This document shows, in pieces, positions 1 to 6,722 of a DNA stretch of 35,397 bases. Both the position numbers and the translations under genes were made by a program. Each line of letters begins with the position of its first letter. Position 1 is the first letter of the stretch. The notes below the pieces were generated by a model. It had not been told where the DNA came from, made no database searches, and saw only the letters and a list, made by a program, of their open reading frames with translations. Origin of the DNA: Mycolicibacterium houstonense (GTDB lineage Bacteria; Actinomycetota; Actinomycetes; Mycobacteriales; Mycobacteriaceae); the NCBI RefSeq assembly GCF_900078665.2, contig NZ_LT546212.1, forward strand, positions 1 through 35,397, in the 5' to 3' direction.

Positions 1-428
1 ATCAGCGGCTTCAGGGTGTCAACCGCGGTGAACTTGATCGTCTTACCCTTCTCGGTGATATCCGAGTCATACGGGAAATTCGACTGAAGGATCTTCAGAT
101 CATCCGAGTTCGTATTCGGGTTGCGCTCAGCGCCACCATCTTCGGTCTGAGCACCGATGTACCAAAAGCCCTCATTCGCAGTCGCAACAGACTCCCACTT
201 GCCATCAACCAGACGAGAAGCGAACAAGTCGGCACGCAGCTTTCCGTCCTGGGCGAACGGAGACCACGCAACAGTGGTCAGATCGTCCTCAAACGGCGAA
301 ATGTTGGTGGCAGCACCACGATTGTCGCGAACCAGGACGGCCTGCAGGCCACCCCGCTCCGACGCGGCACGGTAAAGATCATTGAAACCGCCGGCATTCC
401 AAGTCGTGCCGGTCACGGGTTGCACCAT
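1..428 (-). CDS. Major tail tube protein (partial, 3' end cut by window edge)
   Basis: The frame opens with ATG at 428 and stays open to base 1, giving about 142 residues of the N-terminal part. GAGGAG lies 6 nt before the ATG. The product begins MVQPVTGTTWNAGGFNDLYR and contains a stretch reading WSPFAQDGKLRADLF followed by a VDGKWESVATANEGFWYIGAQ strand. It has the look of actinophage major tail proteins, which polymerise into the tube of a siphophage tail. It directly follows the head-tail completion genes, the usual place. The function is inferred from order and general resemblance. The C-terminus and any Ig-like extension lie outside the window. Confidence 0.7.
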   Translation of the reverse strand, partial: MVQPVTGTTWNAGGFNDLYRAASERGGLQAVLVRDNRGAATNISPFEDDLTTVAWSPFAQDGKLRADLFASRLVDGKWESVATANEGFWYIGAQTEDGGAERNPNTNSDDLKILQSNFPYDSDITEKGKTIKFTAVDTLKPL

Positions 429-509
429 GGGGTGCTCCTCTCAAGAGAAGGGAAAGACCGGAAGACTCCGGCAGAACAAAGAATTCGGGCTGTAAAACCA
501 GGCAGATAG

Positions 510-947
510 CTAGGCAACAGGGGTGTAGGAGACGCCGATTTCGTAGCGGGCGACGTACCGGACCACGGCGGGGTCCTCGTAGTCCACTTGGGTGGGGGCC
601 ATACGCGGGATGCAGTAGTCGACGTTCACGACCACACCTGCACCCAAGATGTCGGAATTGGCAATCGTGGTCATCGGGTTGCAAGCCAGAACGTTCATCC
701 GCCGGTGCGACTTCTCGGCCTCAGCCAACGCCTCAACATCACCCACACCAAACGAATGCACCGAAACCGACGCCACATCAATCCCAACAACAGGATCATC
801 CGAACCCGCCACTCGATGCACCAGCCGAAACGGAACCGGATCCCCGGCCTTACGCCGAGTACCAGTACGGCCCAACGGCCTCAACCACGCGATCACGACC
901 TTCTCGACCGACGGAGCCGAATAACCCAACAACTCAGGACTTGTCAT
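510..947 (-). CDS. Probable tail terminator / head-tail joining protein
   Basis: 145 residues starting MTSPELLGYSAPSVEKVVIAW. The ATG at 947 is preferred; another in-frame ATG lies at 953, and the longer upstream frame runs into the previous gene. It overlaps that gene's stop by 14 bp. The N-terminal helix (residues 7-20, ending in the pattern WLRPLG) followed by an all-beta body fits the tail terminators that cap the tail tube beneath the connector. Its position between the gp10-like protein and the tail tube gene is the standard site for that role. No diagnostic motif is visible, so the assignment rests on synteny. Confidence 0.6.
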   Translation of the reverse strand: MTSPELLGYSAPSVEKVVIAWLRPLGRTGTRRKAGDPVPFRLVHRVAGSDDPVVGIDVASVSVHSFGVGDVEALAEAEKSHRRMNVLACNPMTTIANSDILGAGVVVNVDYCIPRMAPTQVDYEDPAVVRYVARYEIGVSYTPVA

Positions 948-1248
948 GCGCATACCCACCAAACTGCTTAGCCGTCTTCTCGGCAGGCGCATGCTCAGGC
1001 ACCTTCTCGGAACCAAACTCCACAATGTGCGCGTGCTCCGACGTGGCGCCGACCTTGCCGCGCCCCTTGGTTGTGGACCGTTGCGTAACCTTCACGGAAT
1101 CCCGATACTCACCCGAATCAACCGGCGAGTTGTCTTTCCACGCGGGAACGACTTGCGATTCCATGAAGTCGTTTACGCCGTCGTTGACCTCGGGCAGGGC
1201 GTCAAAATCCTTGAGATTGATGCCGTACTTGCCGAGAGGGTTCTTCAC
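934..1248 (-). CDS. HK97 gp10-like head-tail/tail completion protein
   Basis: 104 residues with a GTG start at 1248 that overlaps the previous stop (GTGA). Visible motifs are the family's SPVDSGEYRDSVKV segment near residues 41-54 and the G-x-VGATSEHAHIVEFGSEK segment near residues 63-84. The second matches the 'Y/HA..VEFGT' signature of HK97 gp10-type minor tail components. Length is normal for the family. It would act at the head-tail interface during assembly. Order in the operon (connector, stopper, this gene, terminator, tube) supports the call. Confidence 0.75.
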   Translation of the reverse strand: MKNPLGKYGINLKDFDALPEVNDGVNDFMESQVVPAWKDNSPVDSGEYRDSVKVTQRSTTKGRGKVGATSEHAHIVEFGSEKVPEHAPAEKTAKQFGGYAHDKS

Positions 1249-1583
1249 GAAACCTTCTGCAACTCAACAACGATCCCCGGCTGCCAACCGTGAAAACCAT
1301 GGGTCATATCACGCAGTCCGACAACGTTGTAGGTATCGCCGTCGATGGTGAACGTGTCCTTGAGGGTGACCGGATACTTTGGCATAGCCACATCGGTATC
1401 GGCCACTTCGGTTTCGGTTCGCGTTACGCTCCCCTGCTCCTCAACGTGCGGCCCAATCGAATACGCCAAACGCTCCACAGGAACACCCGGCACCGTCGCC
1501 GTGTTACCCAACGAATCTTCACCCGTACCCGTTGCGGGAGTGTGAATCACTGGGATCCGCGCCAACTTCTCAAACACACTCAC
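1245..1583 (-). CDS. Probable head closure (stopper) protein
   Basis: 112 residues if translation starts at the GTG at 1583, which overlaps the preceding stop as GTGA. A longer frame back to 1637 would run 58 bp into the connector gene and is less likely. The product has a beta-rich C-terminal half (KYPVTLKDTFTIDGDTYNVV and HGWQPGIVVELQKV) of the kind seen in SPP1 gp16-like stoppers. Function is inferred from position between the connector and the gp10-like gene. No catalytic motif is expected. Confidence 0.55.
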   Translation of the reverse strand: MSVFEKLARIPVIHTPATGTGEDSLGNTATVPGVPVERLAYSIGPHVEEQGSVTRTETEVADTDVAMPKYPVTLKDTFTIDGDTYNVVGLRDMTHGFHGWQPGIVVELQKVS

Positions 1584-2149
1584 AAGCGATGCACAATCAC
1601 ATTCGGCAACTTCGATCGGAAACCTCGGGCCTCGCACACCTCATCCTCGGTCAGCAGCGCTGTCGAAGACACGTGGTCAGCCATCCGCAACCGGAAGTCG
1701 GCGCCGGCAGTGATGTCCGTAGCCATCGACTCAGGCGAACCAGGCTCCACACTGAGATGCCGAGCCACAATGCCAGCCACAAGGCCAGACACCGCAGCCG
1801 GAACATCCACACGCACGAAGTCCACAACAACCGGATCACCAGTCAGCAACGCGCATCCGTTCACTGACACGTTGAACCAGCCTGGGACATGCGCTACGCA
1901 ATCCACCTCGACACCGTCAACGTCCTTTACGGTCGTCACCGATTCGGCGTCGGGCAGATAGATCCGGCCATCGATCACCAACACACGAACCTGCACCGCG
2001 CCCGGTGTGAAATCGCGGTTGGCTTCCCGCGAGACGCTGCCAGAAACACGCTCCAGCAGAGCGTCCACGCGGGCCTGCTGAGACTCACTCAGAGAGTCAG
2101 CATCAGCCAGACCAAGCGCGGCGGCGACGTCATCGCGGGAAGCCAGCAC
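1580..2149 (-). CDS. Head-tail connector (adaptor) protein
   Basis: 189 residues beginning MLASRDDVAAALG. The N-terminal region has the helical pattern of phage connectors (LASRDDVAAALG, then a helix with ARVDALLERVSGSVSREANRD), followed by a beta section with DGRIYLPD and VTTVKDVDG. This resembles the gp6-like adaptor that docks beneath the portal. It lies 2 nt after the capsid gene stop and is coupled to the stopper gene. The role comes from fold-like pattern plus synteny. Confidence 0.65.
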   Translation of the reverse strand: MLASRDDVAAALGLADADSLSESQQARVDALLERVSGSVSREANRDFTPGAVQVRVLVIDGRIYLPDAESVTTVKDVDGVEVDCVAHVPGWFNVSVNGCALLTGDPVVVDFVRVDVPAAVSGLVAGIVARHLSVEPGSPESMATDITAGADFRLRMADHVSSTALLTEDEVCEARGFRSKLPNVIVHRL

Positions 2150-2151
2150 GA

Positions 2152-2982
2152 CTAGCTACCAGCCCGGTTGAACACCAGAACGCCCGGAGCCTTCACAACC
2201 TTGCCGCCATAGACGTGCAGGCCACGAACGCGATCAGCGAACTTGTCATTCGCGCGCAGACCCTCAACCTTGTCGATCTGCGACACGAACGCAGCGGCAC
2301 GCTGATGGAAGAACACAGCCTGCGGAGAATCCGACTCAGGCAGGTTGTTCGAAGACACCACACGGAAGCCGAGCAGACGACCAACAGTCGCCTCACGCAG
2401 GCCAGCGGTGTCACCCGAAGTGTCGAAGCTGGTCAGCTTCGAATCGGCACCCAGAAGCAGCGCCTCAAACTCGGCGTTCACCACAGCGACACGCATACCG
2501 TCATCCGGCACGTTCGCCTTCTGCATCAGCTTGCGAGCATCCTTGATGATGTTGAACGCAGCATCACCGGTCGTCGGGTTCGAGGACCACGGCATACCGG
2601 TAGCGTTCGCAACCAGCAGGTCCGCAATGAACTCATCCGCATCGGTAGCGAGCGAATCGCCAGCGGCATCCGTGTACAGAGGCAGCAGGTCATGGTTAGC
2701 CTGCGCAGCGTCGATGTCATCGACATAGAAGTCGAAGTTCTTCTCCTGGTCGATCAGGATGTCGACACCGGTATCGGTGATCGCGTCCGCAGTCGTGGTA
2801 CGGCTGTTCGCCTTGTAGTCCTTGACAGCGGGGGCCACAACGCCGGGGATGTGGACAGTGTTGCCCTTGGTGGCGTCACCCTCGTACTTGCGGTCCAGCA
2901 GGGCGCCGAACACATTCCGGGCGATGTAACGCTCCAGGATGTAATCGGACCAGATTTCAGGAATGAAATTGTCAGCAGCCAT
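2152..2982 (-). CDS. Major capsid protein
   Basis: 276 residues from ATG 2982 (MAADNFIPEIWSDYILERY). AAAGGAAG lies about 10 nt upstream, which favours this ATG over the longer frame starting at 3015. The opening 'FIPEIWSD..L..' and the long helix-plus-beta body with VHIPGVV, DQEKNFDFYVDDIDAAQ and a C-terminal VVKAPGVLVF strand are typical of P22-coat-like actinophage capsid proteins. It follows the scaffold gene directly. It would be one of the most abundant products and is a natural target for the glycosyltransferases at 10-14 kb. Confidence 0.85.
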   Translation of the reverse strand: MAADNFIPEIWSDYILERYIARNVFGALLDRKYEGDATKGNTVHIPGVVAPAVKDYKANSRTTTADAITDTGVDILIDQEKNFDFYVDDIDAAQANHDLLPLYTDAAGDSLATDADEFIADLLVANATGMPWSSNPTTGDAAFNIIKDARKLMQKANVPDDGMRVAVVNAEFEALLLGADSKLTSFDTSGDTAGLREATVGRLLGFRVVSSNNLPESDSPQAVFFHQRAAAFVSQIDKVEGLRANDKFADRVRGLHVYGGKVVKAPGVLVFNRAGS

Positions 2983-2998
2983 GATTGACGGCTTCCTT

Positions 2999-3607
2999 TC
3001 AGTCGGTACGGCCAATCAGCGCATCGACCTGCCCGTTTTTGTAGGCGTCAAGGCGCTGCTGCCGTGTCATGTTTTTGAGTTCGTCCCGGCTCAACTGCTT
3101 AGGGCCAGAGACCTTCGCATCTGAAGTGACCTCGGCTGCCGGAGCGGCTGCCGGAGCGGTCTTCTTCGACTTCAAAGCCGCATCAAGCCGCGCCTCGAAA
3201 CGCTGCTTCCAACGCTCAGCGGACTCCCGCATCTCTTCCTCCGTCTCACCCTTGATGTCCTCGGGGTCAACGTCGGTAGCGCGGGCCACCTCTGCACGCC
3301 AGCGTGCGAGTCGTTCGGCTTTCAGGTCAGCACGGATAGCATCGATTTCGCTCCTCGGATCGAAATCGTCCTTGCCGCCAGCTTTCTCGCGGAGTTCACG
3401 CCACTTCTGGGCGTCCTCGAAGTTCGACTTCGCGCGGTCCTCATGTTGCCGCGCTTTCGACTTCCAAAAGTCCACAGTCTCAGTGGGCTTCGGCGCAGAC
3501 TCACTCTTCACCTCAACAGGCTCAGCAGTGACCTCTGCTGCTGCTTGGGTACTCGGCTCCGTTTCGGCGCCAGCTCCAGGCATGTCTTTCGGGGTAGCTT
3601 CAGACAC
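2999..3607 (-). CDS. Capsid scaffolding protein
   Basis: 202 residues with a GTG start at 3607 preceded by GGAAGGAAA. The sequence is very charged. Residues 1-45 are acidic and Ala/Pro/Glu-rich, residues 46-150 form a long helical, coiled-coil-like section rich in K, E and R, and the C-terminus is basic (TRQQRLDAYKNGQVDALI). Position immediately before the capsid gene and this composition are typical of scaffolds that guide procapsid assembly and then leave. Confidence 0.8.
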   Translation of the reverse strand: MSEATPKDMPGAGAETEPSTQAAAEVTAEPVEVKSESAPKPTETVDFWKSKARQHEDRAKSNFEDAQKWRELREKAGGKDDFDPRSEIDAIRADLKAERLARWRAEVARATDVDPEDIKGETEEEMRESAERWKQRFEARLDAALKSKKTAPAAAPAAEVTSDAKVSGPKQLSRDELKNMTRQQRLDAYKNGQVDALIGRTD

Positions 3608-3683
3608 AGATGTTTCCTTCCCATGCGGGATCAGATTCGCGGCCTCTTACAGGCCAAAACCCACCCAGAAACGGTGGGAAGAC

Positions 3684-5288
3684 TTACTTCAGGTCCGCTT
3701 TCGACGTGAACTGCTGCCCACGCCAGGCGAGAACCGGACCAACCTCGCCATGCTCATGCGTCACGATCAACTTCCGGTAATCGGGAGCGCGTCCCCCACG
3801 ATCCGCCACACCAGCAAACGCCTTCACCTGATCATGCGTGGAATTCAAAAGGTCAACGTCGATCACCTGATCCAGATCCATACCGCGCGGAAGCACATCA
3901 ACGTCGCAATCGCAATTTGATACAATGTGATTGTTTGCTGAGTACCAGCCCTCACTAGTGTGGAGATTAAAAACGTGACCGCTAAAACCGACCCTGCGAA
4001 GATGGATAACGCTGTCTCGCTCTACATCTCCGGAAAGTCTGCCTATGAGATCCAGGCCACGACTGGCGTACAGCGCAACAGTCTCCGGGCCGAACTCATT
4101 CGCCGGGGCATCGAACCTCGGGGGCGTTCCAGCGCCGGAAAGCTCCGCGCCTCGAAGATGACCGACGAACAGCGCGCCGCCCAATGCGCCGCCGCGCACC
4201 TCGCCGCCACCGGGCGTAAGAAGACGTGGGCGGAACAGGCCAAGCGCGCCGCCAGCCGGGAGAGCAATCCCCCAGCCATGAGCATTCACGAATCGACTTT
4301 CGCCAACATGCTCACTGACAAGGGCATTCCCTGGCGCAGAGAAGTCGCGGTCGATATATACAATGTCGACTTCACCATCGGCTCCGTCGCCGTGGAAATC
4401 CTGGGCGGCGAGTGGCACGCGTACAAGGGGGAACGCCACCCGCGCCGCATCAAAGAGATCCTCAATGCGGGCTGGTCCCTGATCTACCTCTGGTCCACGA
4501 CCAACCACCCCATTACTGCGGCTGCGGCGGAATACTGCATCGCCTACGCCCAGCAGGTGAGCCGGAATCCATCCCTTATCGGTGAGTACCGGGTGATTCG
4601 GGGTGACGCGCACCTGATCACCGCTGGCCGTGGAGAACTCGATCAGTTCGCCCTCGAACAGTCTGCGCGAGATAGCGTTAAGCGAACCCCAAGCGAACTC
4701 GCCGCTCACGCTTCCAGCATCCGGTGGCAGCGATACCGCTGAATCCCCGGGCACGCACCCCGGATGGATCGGCATCAAGTTCCCCCGCCGATACCGCTGC
4801 GTAGACGCGATCACGCACAGGCCGCAGTTCTCCCGGCCCGTCAACACACGCCGAAAAAACTTCGCCCCACCAGCCTGCAACGACACATCAGCCTGACGAA
4901 CCTTCGCCATCTGCACATCAGTCCCAGCAAGATTCTGCAACCGACGCCCACCAGCATCCAACGCCTTCTCAACCGACTTTCCACGAGCCAGCTCAGTACG
5001 CGCCGTAACAATCGGACGCGCATACACCTGCTCAGCCGGAACACCACGACCACCAACAACATCCGACGAAACCGCAACCGGATCCGTGCCAGTCGCCTCA
5101 CCGAAATACACCGACGTATAGCTAGCGATCTGCTCCTGCGCCGCCTGCACAGTCGGCACCATCAACTCAACAAGACGCGCCAAACCCTCATCATCTAACG
5201 TCGCCGCAGCCCACACTTCAGCCGCATACGCCAAAAGCTGTTCACGAATCGCAGCCGCTACAGCCGCATAATCAGCGTGCTCCACCAC
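3684..5288 (-). CDS. MuF-like minor head protein interrupted by an intein
   Basis: 534 residues in the precursor; removing a 281-residue intein leaves about 253. The N-extein is mostly helical, then carries the MuF-type end ENCGLCVIASTQRYRRGN followed by LMPIHPG. The C-extein resumes CDCDVDVLPRG. HPG followed by CDCD is the natural continuous MuF motif, so the intein sits exactly before a conserved Cys. MuF proteins are minor capsid components near the portal. The GTG start at 5288 overlaps the portal stop by 17 bp. The next GTG codon could also serve. The host protein is correct only if splicing removes residues 178-458. Confidence 0.85.
   Translation of the reverse strand: MVEHADYAAVAAAIREQLLAYAAEVWAAATLDDEGLARLVELMVPTVQAAQEQIASYTSVYFGEATGTDPVAVSSDVVGGRGVPAEQVYARPIVTARTELARGKSVEKALDAGGRRLQNLAGTDVQMAKVRQADVSLQAGGAKFFRRVLTGRENCGLCVIASTQRYRRGNLMPIHPGCVPGDSAVSLPPDAGSVSGEFAWGSLNAISRRLFEGELIEFSTASGDQVRVTPNHPVLTDKGWIPAHLLGVGDAVFRRSRSNGVVGRGPEVDQGPARIEDLFDAARVAFPLVRVPLAAQDFHGDGADGEVDIVYIDRDFSAPGNALVSEHVGESRFVNAHGWGIALPAGGALGLFRPRLLTPGGGEVRGGALGGALFVGHLRGAELSGAGTPPRFDAPANEFGPETVALYASRGLDLIGRLSGDVERDSVIHLRRVGFSGHVFNLHTSEGWYSANNHIVSNCDCDVDVLPRGMDLDQVIDVDLLNSTHDQVKAFAGVADRGGRAPDYRKLIVTHEHGEVGPVLAWRGQQFTSKADLK
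3897..3926 (+). promoter_or_regulatory. Candidate promoter for the antisense endonuclease
   Basis: On the plus strand ATCAAC (3897-3902) is followed after 16 bp by GATACAAT (3919-3926), which contains TACAAT, one base from the TATAAT consensus. The predicted transcription start is near 3933, about 40 nt before the GTG. It lies over the codons for the intein's last residues and the first C-extein residues. The hexamer pair and the 16 bp gap resemble the minus-strand promoter family seen elsewhere in this window. Confidence 0.45.
3915..4757 (-). other. Intein (281 aa) within the MuF protein
   Basis: Block A is visible at the start (CVPGDSAVSLPPD, Cys1). Block B has T-P-N-H-P-V-L-T followed by GW (residues 229-240 of the precursor). 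Blocks F/G at the end read GHVFNLHTSEGWYSANNHIVSN, finishing His-x3-Asn followed by a +1 Cys. All residues for standard Cys1/Asn/Cys+1 splicing are therefore present. The middle (precursor residues 251-430) has no LAGLIDADG or HNH motif. It contains a Gly-rich region with PLAAQDFHGDG followed by GEVDIV, which I recall from other phage mini-inteins but cannot verify. Its opposite strand encodes an endonuclease. Confidence 0.9.
3975..4742 (+). CDS. Antisense homing endonuclease: HTH plus Vsr/DUF559-like nuclease nested in the intein
   Basis: 255 residues from GTG 3975. TGGAG lies 9 nt upstream, which favours it over the in-frame GTG at 3960. Residues about 10-50 form a resolvase-like helix-turn-helix (AVSLYISGKSAYEIQATTGV, then a second helix and RRGIEPRGR). 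Residues about 105-175 show the DUF559/Vsr nuclease pattern: an N-terminal Glu (SIHESTFANML), then VDFTIGSVAVEILGGEWH supplying D, E and WH, then RRIKEILNAGW and SLIYLW. The tail reads NPSLIGEYRVIRGD. The gene lies wholly inside the intein and antisense to it, in the phase where middle codon positions face each other. In GC-rich DNA that phase gives long chance frames, so length is no evidence; the nuclease motifs are. It probably cuts intein-less MuF alleles. Start and activity are unproven. Confidence 0.85.
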   Translation: MTAKTDPAKMDNAVSLYISGKSAYEIQATTGVQRNSLRAELIRRGIEPRGRSSAGKLRASKMTDEQRAAQCAAAHLAATGRKKTWAEQAKRAASRESNPPAMSIHESTFANMLTDKGIPWRREVAVDIYNVDFTIGSVAVEILGGEWHAYKGERHPRRIKEILNAGWSLIYLWSTTNHPITAAAAEYCIAYAQQVSRNPSLIGEYRVIRGDAHLITAGRGELDQFALEQSARDSVKRTPSELAAHASSIRWQRYR

Positions 5289-6705
5289 TCACCGGCTGCG
5301 ACTGCTGGGCCTGCCCTCGTTGCGCCGGCTGCGGGGCCTGGGCCTGCTGCGCCTGGCGATTCGCGCTAAACAGAGCCAACTGCTCCTTCGCCCGGTCCAA
5401 ATCATCCTGCTTCGACTGCTCCGGCGAATAATTCAAAATATTCCGCCGAATCGACGCCCAAGACTCACCAGCCGCCTTCGCCTGAGACGCCGCAGAATAC
5501 TTCTCCGACAACGTCACCCGCTCAACAGACTCAAACGACACATCCACCGTGTCCTCAACTTCGACACCCTCAGTCGCCAACGCCTTCACCAAAATCGCCC
5601 CAGCACCAACCTTCGCCACCGCCAAACGCCGCTCACACTTGAAGATGTGACCCTTCTCAGTGTTCTGCGCCCCCTCAGCCGACTGATTCGCACCATCAGG
5701 CATCAACATCGGCAACGGAGTCTTCGTCGCAGCAGACAACATCCGAATGTCATCCTTCGACGCCGTCAACATCGGCGTGATATCCGTAGTCTGAGACTCC
5801 CAAATATCAACATCCGGAGGCAGATCCCACAACGCACCCGGCGCCGGCTCAAAGATCGCCGCGTAGTCGATCTGATTGCCATGCTCGTCAGTCGTCGGCA
5901 TCGGAGCGCCGTTATCGCCCTGCTTCTTCCTCAAAGCACGCTGACGATACGCCTGCATCGCCATTGTGGACATACGCCACAAGATGCCTCGGTTGACCCG
6001 GTTTATGTCGTCCAGATGCGTTTCGAACTCGCCAACGCCACCAGGATTCGTATACACGACCACCGGAGGTGCGCCATCGGTCTCCACTGGCTCGGAATCC
6101 ACAGGATCCCAGCCTCCCGAGATCCGCGTAACCAACCGCTTCGACGCCGAGTTCTGCACATAGCAATCACGGGAAAACTTCTGCCGCAACCCCATGCACC
6201 AAACGATCGCGAAATCCTTCTCGACGTCCAGATCCCGCCACCAACGGATCGCGGCCCGAACCCGCCACGGCTGCAACGGATCCACCGCCACACACATCGT
6301 CTCCGGCGAATCAGCAGTGATCACCGCACGGCCATCACCGCTCTGCCAGCACGTCAAATACGACTCAGAGAACGTCAGACCATACTCAACCCACTCGCGG
6401 AACACGCTGTCCATACGGTTATCACGCCAAATCCGCTGAGCCTGCTTCGCAACCTCAGAATCCGCAGAACCACCCACCGTGATCCCATTAGGCACAATCC
6501 GATCCGCCACAGCATCACGAATCAACAAACCCCAGTTCGTCCGCGCCTCACGCTGAAACGCCTTCCACGACGCCCGCGTATTCTTCGTCATCTCAGGCAA
6601 CGGAGCATCACCATTCACATACCGCGCCAACAACCGCATACGCGGCATCCGATCATCGATACGCTTAGCCAGTATCGGGAGCCACTCTTCGGGCGTAGAA
6701 GCCAT
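5272..6705 (-). CDS. Portal protein (SPP1 gp6-like)
   Basis: 477 residues from ATG 6705, chosen because GGAGGGA lies 6 nt upstream. A TTG at 6726 that overlaps the terminase stop is the alternative. Features include the N-terminal helical region (EEWLPILAKRID), a core with RIVPNGITVGG, YGLTFSESYLTCW and a central IFEPAPGALWDLPPD segment, then LSAATKTPLPMLMPDGANQSAEGA. The last is the signature region of actinophage portals. The C-terminal 35 residues are Gln/Ala/Pro-rich low complexity. The portal forms the dodecameric ring for DNA entry at one capsid vertex. Confidence 0.9.
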   Translation of the reverse strand: MASTPEEWLPILAKRIDDRMPRMRLLARYVNGDAPLPEMTKNTRASWKAFQREARTNWGLLIRDAVADRIVPNGITVGGSADSEVAKQAQRIWRDNRMDSVFREWVEYGLTFSESYLTCWQSGDGRAVITADSPETMCVAVDPLQPWRVRAAIRWWRDLDVEKDFAIVWCMGLRQKFSRDCYVQNSASKRLVTRISGGWDPVDSEPVETDGAPPVVVYTNPGGVGEFETHLDDINRVNRGILWRMSTMAMQAYRQRALRKKQGDNGAPMPTTDEHGNQIDYAAIFEPAPGALWDLPPDVDIWESQTTDITPMLTASKDDIRMLSAATKTPLPMLMPDGANQSAEGAQNTEKGHIFKCERRLAVAKVGAGAILVKALATEGVEVEDTVDVSFESVERVTLSEKYSAASQAKAAGESWASIRRNILNYSPEQSKQDDLDRAKEQLALFSANRQAQQAQAPQPAQRGQAQQSQPVSGGAR

Positions 6706-6722
6706 GCCGACTCCCTCCAAAC

